Program-made: the position numbers and the translations under genes
Part shown: positions 12,500-14,019 of the stretch, one piece after another
How positions within the stretch are numbered: the first letter of the stretch is position 1
Layout: every line of letters begins with the position of its first letter
Notes under the pieces: generated by a model
The model's input: only the letters and a program-made list of their open reading frames with translations
Databases searched by the model: none
What the model was told of the DNA's origin: nothing
Source: Lachnospiraceae bacterium UBA1729
GTDB taxonomy: Bacteria; Bacillota; Clostridia; Lachnospirales; Lachnospiraceae
DNA length: 14,019 nt
NCBI GenBank assembly: GCA_002315945.1
Contig: DCIJ01000103.1
Location: forward strand, 808 to 14,826
Reading direction: 5' to 3'

Positions 12500-12523
12500 G
12501 CACTTTAAACAGGGTGCTTTTTT
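12498..12523 (+). terminator. Terminator of the first small gene
   Basis: Stem AAGCACTTT / AGGGTGCTT (12498-12506, 12511-12519) with two G-U pairs and loop AAAC, followed by T up to 12523. It overlaps the stop codon of the 47-residue gene. It is nearly identical to the terminator at 12900-12925. Confidence 0.85.
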
Positions 12524-12576
12524 GATGCAAAGAAAGGCAAAATGGCTACTAAGCAGAGCATTTTTATTATGCGTGA

Positions 12577-12723
12577 GCTGATAATATTGAAGAAATAGTT
12601 AAGAAGGCACAGCAAACCAGTACATAATCAGTTGCGGGAATTACCCGAAAAGACTTAAAATGGAATATATATGTAGATACAGACGGAGATTTCATTGGAA
12701 TAATGGGGGACATTTTCAAATGA
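12577..12723 (+). pseudogene. Decayed coding remnant upstream of the second small gene
   Basis: In one frame 12577-12627 reads ADNIEEIVKKAQQTST and stops at a TAA, and 12628-12723 continues as an open stretch without ATG, GTG or TTG that includes ITRKDLKWNIYVDTDGDF and ends FKTGA at codon level (stop TGA 12721-12723). The stop overlaps the next start as ATGA, the usual signature of coupled genes. The stretch looks protein-like in composition, so I read it as the 3' end of a broken gene. I cannot name the family. The remaining bases 12524-12576 show nothing clear. Confidence 0.4.
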
Positions 12724-12896
12724 CACTTAAAGAGAAGTTCTTAAGTCTTAAAACAGACGAAGAATATAGGGAAAGAATGCGAGAATTCGATGATTTACCC
12801 TATGATAAAGACATAGCGAACCACCTTCGCAAGATATGTAAAAAAAGAAAAATCGGCTACGACCCAAAAACTGAAACAATTACCGAAGCGTTTTAA
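12720..12896 (+). CDS. Small hypothetical protein, 58 residues
   Basis: Unrecognised, highly charged small protein starting MTLKEKFLSLKTDEEYRERM; likely helical, with a basic KICKKRKIGYDPKT segment (38-51). The frame is open from an ATG at 12660, but GGGGGA at 12705-12710, nine bases upstream, favours the start at 12720. The extra upstream residues also look random (YICRYRRRF), while the overlapping frame there looks coding. The start overlaps the stop of that remnant by the sequence ATGA. A strong terminator lies four bases after the stop, so it ends a transcription unit. Role unknown. Confidence 0.6.
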   Translation: MTLKEKFLSLKTDEEYRERMREFDDLPYDKDIANHLRKICKKRKIGYDPKTETITEAF

Positions 12897-12899
12897 TTT

Positions 12900-12925
12900 A
12901 AGCACCCTAAACAGGGTGCTTTTTT
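12900..12925 (+). terminator. Terminator of the second small gene
   Basis: Perfect 9-bp stem AAGCACCCT / AGGGTGCTT (12900-12908, 12913-12921), loop AAAC, then T to 12925. It differs from the 12498-12523 terminator only at the two stem bases that are G-U pairs there, and both keep the fold. Confidence 0.92.
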
Positions 12926-12960
12926 AATAGAATAATGAACTATGAAGACGTAATCTACTA

Positions 12961-14013
12961 TTATTTTTTAAATTTTGCAACTATCTTTTCAAAAAAACCG
13001 GGCTTTTCAATAGGTGTATTGAAAACAGATGGAGATATATTGCCAAAGGTTGACTGGTGATACACAGGGGCAGGAGTGTCAAACTGGTTAAAGTACACAT
13101 ATCTGTCGGTGATGTTGATATTCTCATACACACCATCCATTACCTTTTCGGGGTTTGAGCCGTCATTGTTGCATCTCATGAGGGCAGGCTCCTTGGAGGA
13201 ACTCTTCTGATAGTAAATTATTCCGTTGTAGATATTGAAGGAATCCAGACGGTCCTTGGTAAGCTCCTGAACCTGACCGGAGCCTAGATCCATCCGGTAC
13301 AGATGGTAGTTCTTGTGGATATCCATATAATAGACGTAACTTCCTTCAATCTGGGGCATATAAAACTCGCCATGGGCTATTACATTATCCTGATTGGACT
13401 GAAGGTTGATGGCGTGCAGATTGTGCTCCTTGTCAAATCCACCATAATAAATATTTCCATTGGCTATGCAGCTGGGATTGATAGCGCCATCTCCAATCTG
13501 CTGGTTGTTCTTCTTATTAATATCAATGCGATATAAATTAGTACCGATTTTGGTATCATACAGCTGGTAAAAAATAGTGTTACCATACACAGACAGTCCG
13601 GGCACATTACATTTCTGAAGGCAGGTGGACCTCTTTCCATCCTTTTGGATACGATACAGACCATTGATTCTAAACAGACTTCCGTAACCGGTGCTGCCCA
13701 GTGAATTAGCCTGATAGAAAAACAGATACTTTCCGGCGCAGTTCAGTGAGGACACTATTGAATTGGACAGCTTCTTTACATCTGACCCATCAGGATTCAT
13801 GGAATAGAGGGTGTAGTTGTCATAGGCATTGGCAAAATAAACCCGCTCACCATCCTCGCAAAAATATCCCCCGTTGAAGAGATTGCCTGCAGTGTTGCCC
13901 ACTGCGTCCTCAGGATTGGGTACCACGTGTCTGCTCAGAAAGGAAAAAATCAGACTCGAAGCCAGTATTACAATAAATAATGCAAAAGCTATAATCAGCT
14001 TAACTTTTCTCAT
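12961..14013 (-). CDS. Membrane-anchored DUF5050-like beta-propeller protein
   Basis: Protein of 350 residues with an N-terminal basic MRKVK and one hydrophobic segment (about 5-27), with no lipobox cysteine. It is probably a signal anchor holding the rest outside the cell. The body carries repeated units of the pattern hxYYxxxxxxxxLYRxxxDG, for example LYSMNPDGSDVKKLS, LYRIQKDGKRS, LYRIDINKKNNQQI, LYRMDLGSGQVQELT and LMRCNNDGSNPEKV. This is typical of DUF5050/TolB-like propellers in Clostridia. A short basic tail (FFEKIVAKFKK) ends it. No enzyme motif is visible and function is unknown. The frame has no stop before the window edge, so the start at 14013 rests on the good signal-anchor; its ribosome site would lie outside. 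It converges on the small-gene region. Confidence 0.8.
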   Translation of the reverse strand: MRKVKLIIAFALFIVILASSLIFSFLSRHVVPNPEDAVGNTAGNLFNGGYFCEDGERVYFANAYDNYTLYSMNPDGSDVKKLSNSIVSSLNCAGKYLFFYQANSLGSTGYGSLFRINGLYRIQKDGKRSTCLQKCNVPGLSVYGNTIFYQLYDTKIGTNLYRIDINKKNNQQIGDGAINPSCIANGNIYYGGFDKEHNLHAINLQSNQDNVIAHGEFYMPQIEGSYVYYMDIHKNYHLYRMDLGSGQVQELTKDRLDSFNIYNGIIYYQKSSSKEPALMRCNNDGSNPEKVMDGVYENINITDRYVYFNQFDTPAPVYHQSTFGNISPSVFNTPIEKPGFFEKIVAKFKK

Positions 14014-14019
14014 ATATAT

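Overview
The window looks like chromosomal DNA from a low-GC anaerobic Firmicute, most likely a gut or rumen Lachnospiraceae member (Butyrivibrio, Pseudobutyrivibrio or Roseburia type). This is inferred from AGGAGG-type ribosome sites, a folB-folK fusion, a sugar ABC transporter with no ATPase gene of its own, a biotin synthase lacking the classical auxiliary-cluster cysteine of aerobes, and a membrane-anchored DUF5050-like protein. I see no phage, CRISPR array, transposase, tRNA or rRNA.

Layout. (1) 38-880 encodes a bifunctional folate enzyme (FolB-FolK). It is followed by about 500 bases of repeat-rich DNA: seven 16-bp tandem units, four 63-64-bp units made of alternating inverted half-sites, and a second copy of the gene's own last 33 bases just before the terminator. 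(2) 1528-8132 is a sugar-uptake locus: a strong promoter bracketed by two identical TGAAAT-N3-ATTTCA palindromes, a lipoprotein sugar-binding protein, two permeases, a class II ketose-bisphosphate aldolase, an RpiR-family regulator and a kinase of the ADP-dependent phosphofructokinase/glucokinase family. (3) 8216-12196 is a biotin locus, bioB-bioY-bioD-bioA, behind a near-canonical BirA operator that overlaps a TTGACA/TACAAT promoter. (4) 12259-12925 holds two small unknown genes, each preceded by a decayed coding fragment and each followed by a nearly identical terminator. (5) 12961-14013, minus strand, encodes a membrane-anchored beta-propeller-like protein.

How the genes work together. In the sugar locus the lipoprotein and permeases import a sugar or small oligosaccharide, energised by an ATPase encoded elsewhere. 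The kinase and aldolase could take a sugar phosphate to a ketose bisphosphate and then to triose phosphates. The SIS domain of the RpiR protein would sense a sugar phosphate and act at the paired palindromes. In the biotin locus BioA, BioD and BioB carry out the last three steps of biotin synthesis and BioY salvages biotin, under BirA control; the earlier genes (bioF, pimeloyl synthesis) are not here.

The most unusual feature is a recurring pattern of short duplications at gene boundaries. Copies of gene 3' ends follow folBK, the aldolase gene and bioB. Copies of translation-start regions precede bioD (three extra copies, each with an ATG) and possibly bioB. A 20-bp repeat is inserted inside the bioA coding sequence and read in successive frames. 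Together these suggest a lineage-specific slippage or repeat-insertion process acting at gene edges.
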